In this document: one piece after another, positions 9,739 through 20,567 of the stretch
How the letters are laid out: every line of letters starts with the position of its first letter
Position numbering within the stretch: the stretch's first letter is position 1
DNA from: Viola odorata
Taxonomy: Eukaryota; Streptophyta; Magnoliopsida; Malpighiales; Violaceae
Length of the DNA stretch: 64,000 nt
Assembly: GCA_963691705.1 (NCBI GenBank)
Contig: OY829538.1
Coordinates: forward strand, 20,672,443 to 20,736,442
Direction of reading: 5' to 3'
Notes under the pieces: generated by a model
Database searches by the model: none
Told to the model about the DNA's origin: nothing
Seen by the model: only the letters and a program-made list of their open reading frames with translations
Program-made: the position numbers and the translations under genes

Positions 9739-10877
9739 TCACGAGATTCCGGGCATGTCCGCTGGTTTCCATGCGAATTCTCCCTTGCATTTTCTTAATA
9801 GCCGGGTTAGTTGCACGTTCTCTTCAGGGCTCAGTTTCTCACTGACCAAGAGATTCACTTCACTGTCCCTACCGACAGGCATTGACATCATCTGATCTAG
9901 CGGCTGAGTGCATTTTTCTTCTTTATCGTCGAAAGGATCGTCTGCCACGCAAACGTAGCGGTCAGAACTCCTTTGAGTCATAAGCGAATAACACTCGGCT
10001 GCCAGTTTCTGGTCTCCTTTGATTGAGACCACGCCGTCCCACGAGGGGTATTTCATCCGCAGGTGTTTTTGGGATATCATTGCCCCGAAACGATTGAGGA
10101 ACGGTCGCCCCAGTATGGCGTTATATGGTAACGTTAGGTCCACGACCAGGAATAATAGCTCTTCAGATCGCTTGGAGGTGTCTTCTCGGAAGTACACTGG
10201 CAAGGATGTTATTCTGGCTACCGGAATCGGTACCCCATCAATCCCAACAATTGGCCTCATGCATGGCGCTAGCTCGCCGTCAGGGCGTTTCATCAAGTTG
10301 TATGCTTCCAACGAAAATAGATTTACTGCGCTCCCGTTGTCAACAAGGGTTCTTCTCACCCCGTGACTTCCAATGACGGGTGTTACTACCAACGCGTCGT
10401 TATGCGGGAAAACAATGCCTTTTTCGTCTTCTTCTGAGAAGGACAATATCATTCTGTCTAAGGCACTGATCGCCTCAATTTTTACCTGCGTGTTCTCTCG
10501 CTTGCGCTTTTCCCCAGGATTGGGCGTTTGTGGTACGGCCTCCTCGAAGTAGGGTATTCCCCCGGCGATGATATTAATCATAGGCATCTGATCTCTATGA
10601 ACAACGAGAGCTTCTCTATTTTGTCCAAGGGGAATTGCGTTAGCCCCCGTGGCGTGTGAAGGCGTTTGCCTCTGATCAGTTGTCATTCCAGTTGGGTTGT
10701 TCCTGGCCCTTTCTCTTGCCTTGGTGGCAAATTCTCCAAGGTAGCCCTCTTCGACCAATCGCTCTATGGCCAATTTCAGTTCTCTGCATACATCTGTCGA
10801 ATGTCCCTTGACCTTGTGGAACTTGCAATACGCATATCCCTTCTTTTTTCTCCCTCGCAAAGTCCTCTTGATTATTA
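9739..10877 (-). pseudogene. Gag end and protease of element B
   Basis: Starts within gag at the variant zinc knuckle YCKFHKVKGHSTDVC (C-x2-H-x4-H-x4-C). Next comes the linker PMINIIAGGIPYFEEA and then an aspartic protease with LVDNGSAVNLFSLEAYN (the D-N-G-S position of the catalytic D-S/T-G) and the flap/end motif YNAILGRPFLNRFG. The first ten residues of the open frame (MRILIIKRTL) are junction sequence, not gag. The frame ends at TGA (9739-9741) where element C has an arginine codon. Everything upstream of the knuckle, including the SR-rich N-terminus and 5' LTR, is missing. Confidence 0.85.
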
Positions 10878-11115
10878 AAATGCGCATGTATGTGCATCTT
10901 TCACTCGGATTGATATTGCAAATTTAATTTTTTATGCTATGTTTATTGCATTTTTTGGAGTGTAAATACATAGCCCTGTTTCTGAGCGTGAGCGCAAACA
11001 CTAAATATCTGGTGAGGATTGTTTACAGCTGCATGTCATAGGAAAGTCTTGTTCTTGAGGTCATTATTTCCTGAACAAGACACAGACGTTATCTAGACTT
11101 GTATCAATCATATTT
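10878..11115 (+). mobile_element. Athila 3' internal fragment (Athila-2)
   Basis: About 240 bp homologous to 1430-1640 of Athila-1: shared GAGCGTGAGCGCAAACAC versus GAGTGTGAGTGTAAACAC, and CTGGTGAGGATTG then GTTATCTAG. It has B gag on its left and element F on its right, both breakpoints approximate and without LTR ends. It may be the left remnant of the same Athila copy whose LTR resumes at 16679, with a deletion that also removed the 5' half of F. Confidence 0.6.
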
Positions 11116-11401
11116 ATATGACGGAAATTGAACGAACATTTTTCAAAAGAAATATACTTGAATTGATTTTCTCTTAAACAAAGAGGTCATTTTTATCCAA
11201 ACAAAAGACTTAGGGGCAAGCCGAGGTTTAAATGTAGGAATACACGATATTTCTAACATTATCATTTGCTCTTTCTTTTTCCATCTGTTGCTGCTTTCGT
11301 GGTTGCTTCCTTCCTATTTGTAGAGTACAGGTACGCTTCAATGGAAATACAACATACAGTTATGGGTCTTTGATGACAACATCATTGTAAAGCCCTCGCC
11401 A

Positions 11402-11595
11402 ATGGGTCTCCGATGAAGAAATCATTGTAATGCCCTCGTCTTGGATTTTTGTCAAAATCCAATCAACATCGAATGGAGAACGTTACCACTCCTCAATCAT
11501 GGGTCTTCGATAAGAAATCATTGTAATGCCCTCGTCTTGGGTTTTTGTCAAAATCCAATTAACATCGAATGGAGTACGTTACCACTCCCCAATTA
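11402..11595 (+). repeat. Two ~97-bp tandem units
   Basis: Two copies sharing AAATCATTGTAATGCCCTCG and CAACATCGAATGGAG, starting at 11402 and 11499. A third partial copy lies just upstream (about 11362-11401). Confidence 0.7.
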
Positions 11596-11628
11596 ATTTC
11601 GTGCGGCGGTCCATTTCCCCCACTATTA

Positions 11629-12476
11629 CATCGAAGTCCGAAGTTTGCGATATCCCCGCTTAGATCTTGTCTCTACATCAAAGTCCGAAGTTTGCGGTAT
11701 CCCTGCTCGGATCTTGTCTCCACATCAAAGTCAGAAGTTTGTGGTATCCCCGCTCGGATCTTGTCTCTGTATTAACGTCCAAAGTTTGCGGTATCCCTGC
11801 TCGAATCTTGTCTCTACATCAACGTCCGAAGTTTGCGATATCTCCGCTCGGATCTTGTCTCTTCATCAACGTCCGAAGTTTGTGGTATCCCCTCTCGGAT
11901 CTTTGTCTCCACAACAAAGTTCGAAGTTTGCAGTATCCCCGCTCAGATCTTGTCTCTACATCAACGTCTAAAGTTTGCAGTATCCCCGTTCAGATCTTGT
12001 CTCTTCATCAACGTCTGAAGTTTGTGGTATCCCTGCTCGGATCTTGACTCTACAACAAAGTCCGAAGTTTGCGGTATCCCCGCTTTGATCTTGTCTCTAC
12101 ATCAAAGTCTGAAGTTTGTGGTATCCCCGCTCGAATCTTGTCTCTTCATCAACTTCTGAAGTTTGCGATATCCCCGCTCGGATCTTGTCTCTATATCAAA
12201 ATCTGAAGTTTGCGGTATCCCCGCTCGGATCTTGTCTCTACAGCAAAATCTGAATCTTGCGGTATCCGCTCTCAGATCACATCACTTCATCAAAATCTGA
12301 ATCTTGCGGTATCCCCGCTCGGATCACATCTCCTCATCAAAATCTAAATTTTTACGGTATCCCCGCTCGGACCTCATCTCTTCATCAACGTCTGAATCTT
12401 GCGGTATCCCCGCTCAGATCTAATCTCTTCGTCAACATCTAAATCTTGTGGTATCCCCGCTCGGACCTCATCTCTT
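11629..12476 (+). repeat. 47-bp tandem array, about 18 units
   Basis: Unit pattern: CATCAAAGTCCGAAGTTTGC then GGTATCCCCGCTCGGATCTT then GTCTCTA. I counted 18 units with period 47 (units 6 and 16 have one extra base). Units 14-18 change to a CACATCTC-type end. Because 47 is not a multiple of three, overlapping open frames arise in several frames; these are not genes. Tandem arrays of this kind are common in 3' regions of Tat/Ogre/Retand elements. Confidence 0.9.
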
Positions 12477-12561
12477 CATCAAACATCCGAAGAGCGATAG
12501 CCTCGCACGGACATACATACTCACTAAAAAAATACGGTGGCTTTCAACCATTCACCAAAAA

Positions 12562-13139
12562 TGATAAGATTCGAATTCTTTGTCGAAGGGTAGACGGGAA
12601 AATGGCTTCCTGGACTCACCGTCTGTGGCCGTCCGGTGTACCTTCAAAGCCCCGGAGGGGGTCCCCGGCATAAACACTCCAATGCCTAAGTCAGTACGGG
12701 TAGTGAAAATAACAAAGCTTTTGCCAGCAATCTCAATCGTACCTTCTTCCTTGATTATGGGGGTATTTATAGGCGAAAAGTAGAGTATTTTCTGGGGGGC
12801 TCGGCCATAAAGGGCGCTAACGGGCTTGTCAGGTGGTTGACATTCCCCGTCAACGGTGTGCTACCGTTGCGTTAGATATATATGGGGGTAGGCGTTACCT
12901 AGGCAAGGTAAAGCCTATGCTTCTCATGGGATGCCATGTTTAGCCTGGGATGGGATAACGCCGCATGTCATGACAAAGTGACGTGTGGGACCCCCTCGTT
13001 GATGTCAACCATCCTAGTGTTGATCGCATGGAGAGAGGTGATAGCCTCGAGGTTGTCTGTCCGATAGGGACAACAACTTTTTACCCCTAACGCAGCGTAT
13101 AAGATGAAAATGCCCTTGGCGTTAAGTATATTGTTATAA
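12562..13139 (-). repeat. Solo LTR of the A/C/D Tat family, TSD AAAAA
   Basis: Starts TGATAAGATTCG on the plus strand (the LTR's 3' end) and finishes TTGTTATAA where the family has TTGTTATCA. It matches the A LTR in order: GGAGGGGG hairpin region, AATGCCTAAGTCAGTACG, TATTTATAGGC (TATA on minus) and GGGATGGGATAACGCCG. AAAAA flanks both sides (12557-12561, 13140-13144), and the interrupted TTCAACCA repeat continues across it, so it is a clean insertion followed by LTR-LTR recombination. Confidence 0.82.
12764..12771 (-). promoter_or_regulatory. TATA box of the solo LTR
   Basis: TATAAATA on the minus strand (plus-strand TATTTATA) in the family context GCCTATAAATACCCCC. Confidence 0.6.
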
Positions 13140-13262
13140 AAAAATGCGTTGTCTTTCAACCACTGACCAAAAAATACGGTGGCTTTCAACCGCTCACCAA
13201 ATACAGTGGCTTTCAACCACTCTTCATCTCAAAATCACGCGGTGACTTCCAACCACTCTCCA
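13140..13262 (+). repeat. Short degenerate repeats GGTGGCTTTCAACC
   Basis: Four copies of a roughly 30-35 bp unit with core GTGGCTTTCAACCACTCACC (near 13150, 13180, 13205 and 13237); another copy lies left of the solo LTR at about 12533. Confidence 0.6.
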
Positions 13263-13435
13263 TTTCAGTTCACATTGTAAGTTCTAGAGAAGACCATCCT
13301 CCTCAAAATTTGAGAAGGCCATCTTCCTCACTATCAGAGACATTTCCCTCAATATCCGACAAAAGGTGCGTGGCTTTGAACCAAAGGTACGTCCCAACTC
13401 TCATTTACAACATTTCGTCATTTACATTTCTGCAT

Positions 13436-13640
13436 AAATACTCCTCCTTGAGTGACTATATTTTCAAATTCTTGTCTACCTAAAATACTCCTCCTTGAGC
13501 GACTATGTTTTTCATAATTCTACATATATGCATAATTATTACTCCTCCTTGAGCGACTACTTTTCTGTCTATCTAAAAATACTCCTCCTTGAGCGACTAC
13601 TTTTCTGCATATCTAAACTACTCCTCCTTGAGCGACTATG
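13436..13640 (+). repeat. Five CTCCTCCTTGAGCGACTA repeats
   Basis: ACTCCTCCTTGAGYGACTA recurs five times (near 13440, 13489, 13541, 13580 and 13619) at about 40-52 bp intervals, with variable T-rich spacers containing TCTACCTAAA or CATATCTAAA. Confidence 0.75.
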
Positions 13641-13710
13641 GTAATAATTCAGGCAACCATCTTTACTGCTAATCAAAAATTTCAGTTACACTATATTTTT
13701 GCTCAGATAG

Positions 13711-13725
13711 TAAAGAGGGGGCAAC
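13711..13725 (+). other. Polypurine tract of element F
   Basis: TAAAGAGGGGGCAAC immediately before the LTR start. This is the usual place and composition of the plus-strand primer in plant gypsy elements. Confidence 0.75.
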
Positions 13726-14540
13726 TGTTGCTACCCGATTTTTTGATTTTTTCTCGTCACATTTTCGTATTTTTACGCTTATTTTATTTAATAACTAATC
13801 TAGGTTAAATTTCTATTGATTCTTGATCCTAGGCTAGTGTGCTTAATATTTCGTGTCATTTCGTGCCTATTTAATTTTTTCGTATTTTTAACTGTTTTTT
13901 CGCTCGAACCTCTATCGGTCCCGAGCGATTTTTCTCAGAAAGTAGATCGAATACTTTATTTCTTTAATTGAAAATTACGTACTATTTTTCTCTTTCACGT
14001 CAACTAGTTTGGTTTCGTTCAATTTTTATCGTAAAGATATTTATTTTGCGTTCGAACGTTTGACATTTTCAAACGAGAAAATAAATGCGTTAAATTGAAC
14101 TTTCTATTTATTCGCTATATACTATTTATTTCATCTTTTTTACTACACCTTTTAGTCCTTTCGGTTCGAATTTATTTTCAGTTTAAGCGAGTCTGTAGCT
14201 CGAACCGAAAATGTCCTACTCGTGTCACAATTAATATGCATTAATGCATAAAATTGCAGCATCCATCTCAGCCGTTGATCATCATCTTGACTCCTCTTTA
14301 TGCAATATCAACGGTTCTCCTTCTCCCTCAACCCTTCCCATCACCAATTAAGGTTATTAAATTCGTTCATCATCACCTCCCGCCCAAACCGACTTCCTTT
14401 CCTTCACCCTCAGCCAAGCATTCTCTGCTCCTCATCATCACGAGCATCTCATCGCCGGACTGCCCAAGCTACTCGCCGTTGAAGCCTGCCCCTACGCCCA
14501 CGCGCGACCGTTTCACCACAAACGTCCTCGAGCTCTTGCC

Positions 14541-14548
14541 TATAAATA
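14541..14548 (+). promoter_or_regulatory. TATA box of F LTR
   Basis: TATAAATA in the context TTGCCTATAAATACC; element E has TTGCCTATAAATAGC at the equivalent place. Confidence 0.6.
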
Positions 14549-15465
14549 CCTTCATCCTCGCAACGAGAAAAGCAGGGCCAATTCCAGGCATTAGTCCCCC
14601 CTTTTATTCATGCTTTCCCCCAATTGCTAGTTCAATTTATTTAATTGCGTTTGGTTTCCAATTAATTAATTGCCTCGGTTCTAATTAATTAATTGCTACT
14701 ATTTTACCTTCAATTAATTATTGTCATTACTTTAAGATAATTGTTGCACCTATTTCCATTTAATTGATGTTTTATTTTTAATGTTTTTGCTGTTTTCATT
14801 TTACTTAAATGGTTGCTCTTTTTTCTTATTTTTTGCAGGTTTCTTATTTTGGTTGCTGTGACAGCCACCGACAGAGGCACCGGCGTCTGAAGGTTGACGA
14901 TGAACCGCCTCTCCCAATGCTGGTCTACTGCCACACGTGCTCCATTGCTGCTTGGCTGCTGTATTGGCTTGGCTGGAGGAAGGTGATAATGAACAGTAAA
15001 TAAGGTGACGGGCTGGTGTTTTGCATTGTTTGATGGGCCAAGAAATATGCTTGGGCCCAAGCGGAAAGGAGGAGGAGGGGGCTGGTGGTGCACCAAGCCC
15101 AAGTAGAAAGGAAGCTGGGCCATGCAGGCCCAGGCGAGAGGAGAAGAGAAGGGTTGCGTCCTTGATGCAGGCCCAAAAGAAGAAGAAAGGGAGAGAATGG
15201 GCTGTTGCGCAAGCCCATGCGGGAAGGAAAAAAAGAAAGGAGCTTGGCTTGAGCCAAGCCCAAATGGAGAAGAAAAGTAGGAAAAAGGTGATGCTGCTGC
15301 AAATTAAAGGTTATGGGCTTGGCTTTGTCCAAGCCCATCTTGTTTAATTAATTAATTTAATGGGCGTGGCTTTGTCCAAACCCAGCTGTTTTTTAATATT
15401 TTCTTGGGCCCAACCCATTAAACTTTTCGTATAAGTTGTCTACATTATTTTCTTCATATTTAATT

Positions 15466-15700
15466 ATTTATCAATTGTTCGTATGTGATAAATAATTTAT
15501 TTGCTTTATTTTCATTATTTATCAATTGCTCGTATGCGATAAATAATTTGTTTGCTTTGTTTTCGTCATGTTAATTATTTATTTGTCAATTGCTCGTATA
15601 CGATAAATAATTTCTTTGTCTTATTCATCGTATTAATTATTTACCAATTGCTCGTACATGATAAATATTTGTTTGTTTTGTTTGCCATGTTTATTTAATT
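15466..15700 (+). repeat. Four ~60-bp AT-rich units in F LTR
   Basis: TCAATTGCTCGTATGCGATAAATAATTT-type units recur four times, with TTTGCTTTGTTTTC-like tails. Within each unit CAATTG and the GCGATAAAT-type half are best preserved. Confidence 0.7.
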
Positions 15701-16678
15701 AATTGCTTACATTTCGTCAATAATCTAATAAATTTTTGTATGCCTTTTGTTTACTATCTTCCAAACCATCGCTAATAATCTCACTTTATAGGTAAAATTT
15801 AAAGTCTTCGCTCGCAAGTAGGCTTCCTACCTCTCTTTTAGTTATTCAACGTTTTCCTCAAATATTATTCGTATGCATGCTATTTAGAAATGTTAAAAAT
15901 TCATATCATAATTGTATGCATGATATTTTGAATTGTTAGAAAATAAAATCAACGCACATGTTTACGTGTTTACGTCACTTGCTTTTATGCCATGAAATTA
16001 ATTGTACATTTGCATTGATACATGAGAATGGTGGCTTCGATCCCACACATCACTTGCTTTTATGCCATGATAGGATCACGTAGTAATTAATTAGTCATGC
16101 ATGACCCGATGATGATAAAAGAGGGCTCTCGCTTTAGTAAAAAAACCAATGATTAATCAGTCCCGACCAGTCCTGACCAGAAATGATTAATCAGTCCCGA
16201 CGGTCCCGATCGGAAATAACAAAAGCACTAAAGCGATGAATACCTTTGAGGGCCCATGGACAACCGGAAAGTGGCCCAATTTTCATAACAGGATTTTGGT
16301 TGACACTCTGGGATCGTTTACTCCGTAAATGATTGGAAAGTGGCGCGTTTCTATGTGCGAGATTGATTGACGCTTTACGGTTACTTACTCATTTTCGTGT
16401 TTAAAAATGTTTTCCAAACACCTTTTTACCGGTAACCTTTTAAGGATGTGACTCGGGTGCCTAACACCTTCCCGAGTCCATAATAACGACCTCGAACCCT
16501 TGTTCTTTGGTTTAGACCACATGTGCCTTAGTTTTTTTATTTTTTATGTCATGACGATTAGGTTCCCTAAACTTTAGAAAATAGGGTGGCGACTTTATTG
16601 CATTATGCGAAGCATCCGTTTATGCTTAGCATCCGTCCCGAACCTATACTCATTTTCAACGAAAAAGGGGGTGCGACA

Positions 16679-17661
16679 CGGAGCTTTAGCTCCCCCCGGT
16701 ATTTAATATTATCACTTTTTCCATTCATTTCTCTTCTCTTACATGCTCTCCCTTAATTCTATTTTTATTTATTTATTAATATGTGTGGCTAAGTTCTTAA
16801 GCTTAGCAAGGGTGTTTTAAGGGTTGCATGAGGTAGTCTCGAGACCAAACTATTTTTATATACTCTCTTCGCTATATTTATTTTCTTACCGTTTTAATGC
16901 TAGATCTAGATGGTTTTGTTAGGAGCTTGATCACCTTTTAATTTACTTTTCTAGATCTTCATCATTTCTTTGGTTATAACTAACACGAAGCCTTAGAATG
17001 GAGTAGACACTAGATGGATTGTCATTAGCTTTTTCCGTTCTGTCTAGGGAAAGCGAGTAACTAGGGCAGTGTCGCAAGCCTGACAAACTGAGAGGCATCT
17101 AGCCCTAGACGTGTCTTTCCTTATCTTCATGTGCATTGTGAGTATTGCCTCCCCGCTTCATGCCTAGGAGGACGGCACAACGTCAAGGCTGACTTATTAA
17201 CAGCGAAAACGGGGGGTAGCTTCTCATAAGAGGAAAGTAGGAGCCCTAAACGTACCTGGCCTCTATAGCACGTCTGTAGCATAAGAGTGGACTATCTTTG
17301 CGTCGATGAATAATGAGACCTCGACGCAACCCGAGAAAATACCTTTGCTAAGATTTCTCTTTATCTGATTTTATCTCACTTTCCCTTTGTCTGCTTTGCT
17401 TATGATTGTTAATTCCTTTTTCTTTTTTTATTTACGTCATTGTTAGCTATCGTGCCCTTGACATCTCTGGTCGACTTGTTCGACCATCAAAACCCCCCTG
17501 TGTTACTTTTTATGCATTTCTCTTTGTCATACGTCTAAGGAAAGATTTCGTACTTCAATGTCTCTCTATGGATCGACCCTGTTACCACTGTATCCAAATT
17601 AATTTGTGTATCTAGGCCTCAAGTTTCAATATTATTTTTAACCCGTTTCGATGGCGAGTCA
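16679..17661 (+). repeat. Partial 5' LTR of Athila-3
   Basis: Aligns with 2452-3544 of the Athila-1 LTR and ends GGCGAGTCA. The first about 550 bp are missing, replaced by the end of element F. The PBS follows three bases further on. Confidence 0.8.
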
Positions 17662-17666
17662 AATTT

Positions 17667-17684
17667 TGTTGTCGTTGCCGGGGA
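17667..17684 (+). other. Primer binding site of Athila-3
   Basis: TGTTGTCGTTGCCGGGGA agrees at 15 of 18 positions with TGGCGCCGTTGCCGGGGA, the tRNA-Asp-type PBS usual in Athila elements. The three differences are compatible with decay. Confidence 0.75.
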
Positions 17685-17721
17685 GAGTTTTTGATTTGTA
17701 CTGATTTTTATTGTTATTTGT

Positions 17722-19058
17722 ATGACCAGGAGATCTACTCCATAACTCATACGACTTGATCTCAAGCTTACTAGAACAGAGAGAGGACTTCGAAGGCAAG
17801 CTAGGGTACCAACTATCCCTAATCCTGCCCTCGACCAAAATCTAGCCGATCTGGATAATCCTGAGGGTTTCTTTCTAGAAGAGTTTCCTTTCTTTCATCA
17901 AGACTTCGACAACGCTGAGTTTGTCTACCCCTATATACCCGACATGGAAGACCTACGACCGCCACATCCACCACCGCTGCCTATTGATCAAACCATAGAT
18001 GATCTCAATGCTGCCCCGGAAGCTCCTAGTAGTTGTATCGTCTGGCCCGTTGTTCAACATGACTGGATACTCAAATTTGCTGTTATGCATCATCTTCCAT
18101 CTTTCCATGGATTGCCCAAGGAGAATCTGCATCGTCATTTGCAGCACCTTCATTCGGTCTGTGAGGCCATGAAGCCCACTAATGTTGATATTGACCAGGC
18201 CAAGCTACAAGCTTTTATGTGGTCCCTGAAGGACACTACCAAAGATTAGTTCTATGACCTTCCCTCCATATCTATTACATCATGGGCTGAGATGTCTAAA
18301 GCTTTCACGGATAAGTATTATCTAGCAGCCACAGCAAGCGTGACTCGTAAGCAATTAGTTTCTATTGTGCAAAAGGACGAAAAAGTTTAGGGAAGTACCA
18401 CGAATGTTATAAGAAGATGCAAGCCTTGTGTCCTTCGCACAATTTGACTGATCATGCCCTCATCCAGTACTTCTACGAAGGTTTGCAATGAAATGACAAA
18501 GCTTTGTTGGACGCCGCAACCGGTGGTTCCCTTTGCGCCCGTACCCCAGCTGCTGCCAAAGCCATAATCAAGCTCATGGCCAAGACTATTGTTGCATCTG
18601 AAATAGTAGCAAGTAACAACCAAAATGCCCATGTTGCGACCATGCAAAGTCAGTTAGATAACATCACAAGCATGTTGCAGAACATGGCTTCAGGACAACC
18701 CGCCCAGATCAAGGTCTGCCAGCTCTGTAATTTTGTAGATCATGCCACAAACGCATGTCCATACATTCCCAAAGAAATTTCAATAAATGCAGTTGGAGGG
18801 TACAATGTCCCTTATGGCCAGAATTACAACCAAAGCTGGAAACATCCAAGTTTCAGCTAGTCTCATAATCCGCAATCATCCAGTCCTAGTCAACCATAAT
18901 AGTAGTAGTACCAGTATGGTAACCAGCCCTAGCACCCTTTTAACATGCAGAATTTTAGGCCTCGATCTCCATATCAACACAACCAGCAGTACCCATATCC
19001 ATCATCCAAGGATCCAGCCCCTGCACCTCCATCAGCTGACGAGAGCATCAACTATAAG
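17722..19058 (+). pseudogene. Athila gag, N-terminal part
   Basis: Frame starts MTRRSTP at 17722 and hits a stop after seven codons. It continues past 17944 (MEDLRPPHPPPL) through the gag core: FHGLPKENLHRHLQHL and VDIDQAKLQAFMWSL, a TAG at 18247, then FYDLPSISITSWAEM, further breaks near 18388, and CQLCNFVDHATNACPY near 18717 as the zinc-knuckle region. The order and motifs are those of Athila capsid proteins. Interrupted at 19058 by element A; the frame resumes at 35134. Confidence 0.8.
19054..19058 (+). other. Target-site duplication ATAAG, left
   Basis: ATAAG directly before the A LTR start; the identical ATAAG follows the other LTR at 35129-35133. Removing the element and one copy restores a continuous gag frame across the site. 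Confidence 0.9.
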
Positions 19059-19595
19059 TGATAAGATCCGAGATCTCTTCTGGTCAGAAAACGGCTGCTG
19101 CAGCTAGTCGGAGGGGAAGCGATCGGCGTCAGAGATACCTGCAAAGCGCCGGAGGGGGACTCCGGCGTAGACACTCCGATGCTTAAGTCAGTTCGAGTTT
19201 TTAGAATGGTAGAGGTTCTCCAAGATGATCTCGATCTTACCTTCTGTTTAGAAAGATGGGGGTATTTATAGGCCGAAGTTGGCGATACCTGACAGCGATA
19301 AGGGTGCAGCGATAAGCATCGTCCGAAGATATCGCCTCCAGCGATAATGGGTGAGCCATCGCGGGCGATAATCACATAAGGCCTATCAGGAGCGACATCC
19401 TCTTAGTTCCCCTAGGATGGGATGACGCCGTGCGCGTAAAGATGCATGAGATCCCCCCCCGCTGAAGTCGACCATCCTAGGAAACTTCCGCCGGCCTGGG
19501 CGATAGGTTGGCTTTTCAGGGAAGCGTATAGAAACTCGTTAAGGATAGATGCCGTGGCTACAATATTGCCGTCAGGAGCATTCCAATTGTTATCA
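19059..19595 (-). repeat. 3' LTR of element A (537 bp)
   Basis: Plus-strand ends TGATAAGATCC and ATTGTTATCA. Contains the hairpin (19147-19167), a minus-strand TATA (19263-19270) and a cluster of GCGATA motifs (19275-19366). Same length as the other LTR. Confidence 0.92.
19147..19167 (-). other. Conserved LTR hairpin (A, 3' LTR)
   Basis: CGCCGGAG-GGGGA-CTCCGGCG: a perfect 8-bp stem with a 5-nt loop, followed on the minus strand by GCTTTGCAG then GTATC. Same geometry in D, C and the other A LTR. Confidence 0.8.
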
Positions 19596-20567
19596 TAAGC
19601 CCAACTGAAAACTAGCCCGAGTGTTCACCAAGGGCTATCCATGTCTGATATCTTTAGATAGGGTTTTGCTCTGTCATGAGGCGATATTTCCACAGAGGGC
19701 TTGGGCTTTCTTTATCGTTCAAAGGCTGATCAATCCTAATGTGGAACGAGGGCTTAGATCCACAACTTTCCACTAATCCGGTCAAGTTCGTCCTTGTTTC
19801 TTGTCAAAAAGACCCGTCTTCTCGGGACATTAAGAATTCTACTAGGAGGCCGTTGGGGCGCTCGTGATTCTGAAGGCATCATTTTTATTCAGCGATACTG
19901 GCCCATTTGGCCTTTCAATAGGACTTACGAAGTCTCAGCTTCGTTCGAGTCATAGAAGGACCGTCGATAGGTCGCTTGCGATATCGTCGCGTATATTCAA
20001 CCAGGTCGCACCATGGGCTGGCATATATTTTGGGTCTATCGTTCTTCCACGTGTTCTGCAAAGGCATAGAGGAGATAGAAACATATATAGAAGTTAGCAA
20101 ACTTTATACTTACAGAGGTTCGAGGTCACACGTGCCCACTTTTTCTTTTACGCTCGAGAAAACAGCAAGTATCAGCGTGGCTTTATACCATCAGCTACCT
20201 TATGGTTATCGCGGCTTCATACCACCAGACGCCTGTGATGTCATCGCGGTTTTACGCATCTAGGGCCACCGGCGACATCAACGCGGCCTTACACTGTGGA
20301 TACCGGTAACCTTATGGTTTTAGCGTTAGGGCTACCAGTGATATCGTGCCTCTCAACGTTTTTCAGATTCTGCCTTGTACTCCTTCCGGTATCTGTATCG
20401 TGAACGTCACCCATCCCTTTCGTTTACGCTTATCAATCCTCGAGGTTATTGGGGCGGCTCGTCTTTTGAGGACCTCAATCTCTTTTCCCAAGGCCTCTCT
20501 TCACTGGAGCCTATAAATCGGAGAGCTTTCTCCACCCACGTTCTCCTCATCTTTATCAGCTAGCATC
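19596..20567. other. Noncoding region between 3' LTR and gene a (A)
   Basis: Holds the PPT-position box (minus strand TTTTCAGTTGGGCTTA next to the LTR) and, at 20160-20320, repeats with ATCGCGG and GCGTAAAACC shared with element D. No gene seen apart from the gene a promoter at its right end. Confidence 0.6.
20512..20518 (+). promoter_or_regulatory. TATA box of antisense gene a (A)
   Basis: TATAAAT in GAGCCTATAAATCGG, 56 bp before the ATG at 20568; identical spacing in D and 67 bp in C. Confidence 0.65.

Larger units (their letters stand above)
5347..10877 (-). mobile_element. Tat-lineage element B, truncated both ends
   Basis: Minus-oriented. From right to left: end of gag, protease, RT, two RNase H domains, integrase, repeat block, then the tail of antisense gene d. 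The dual RNase H marks the Tat lineage. The left end is interrupted by element D. The right end stops inside gag just upstream of the zinc knuckle (about 10877), where Athila 3' sequence begins. Neither LTR is in the window. Protein sequence is closer to element C than to A. Confidence 0.85.
11116..16678 (+). mobile_element. Ogre/Tat-like element F, 3' end and LTR
   Basis: Noncoding 3' region rich in tandem repeats, a purine tract, then a 2953-bp LTR. The LTR family is that of element E (same TGTTGCTACCCGATTTTT start, GTGCGACA end, and the GTGACTCGGGTGCCTAACAC block). No coding domain of F remains. Its right boundary falls in the hairpin of the Athila LTR (CGGAGCTTTAGCTCC follows), so F inserted into that LTR. 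The left boundary is approximate. Confidence 0.75.
13726..16678 (+). repeat. 3' LTR of element F (2953 bp)
   Basis: Begins TGTTGCTACCCG and ends GGGGGTGCGACA. Both ends match the 5' LTR of E (39147-41337). It has a TATA box at 14541, a purine-rich GGCCCAAGC-repeat zone at 15040-15420 and a short tandem array at 15466-15700. Frames such as 14254-14688 and 15021-15347 lie in this LTR and are low complexity; I do not call genes. Confidence 0.85.

Noticed and set aside
10019..10376. Plus-strand ORFs opposite B protease
   Set aside because: Shadow frames of the protease region; no independent conservation beyond that of the coding strand.
11569..12442. Overlapping ORFs of 60-126 codons across the 47-bp array
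   Set aside because: They are the tandem repeat read in rotating frames; no conservation and no family resemblance.
14254..15347. ORFs in the F LTR on both strands
   Set aside because: Low-complexity translations in LTR sequence; no counterpart in the E LTR.
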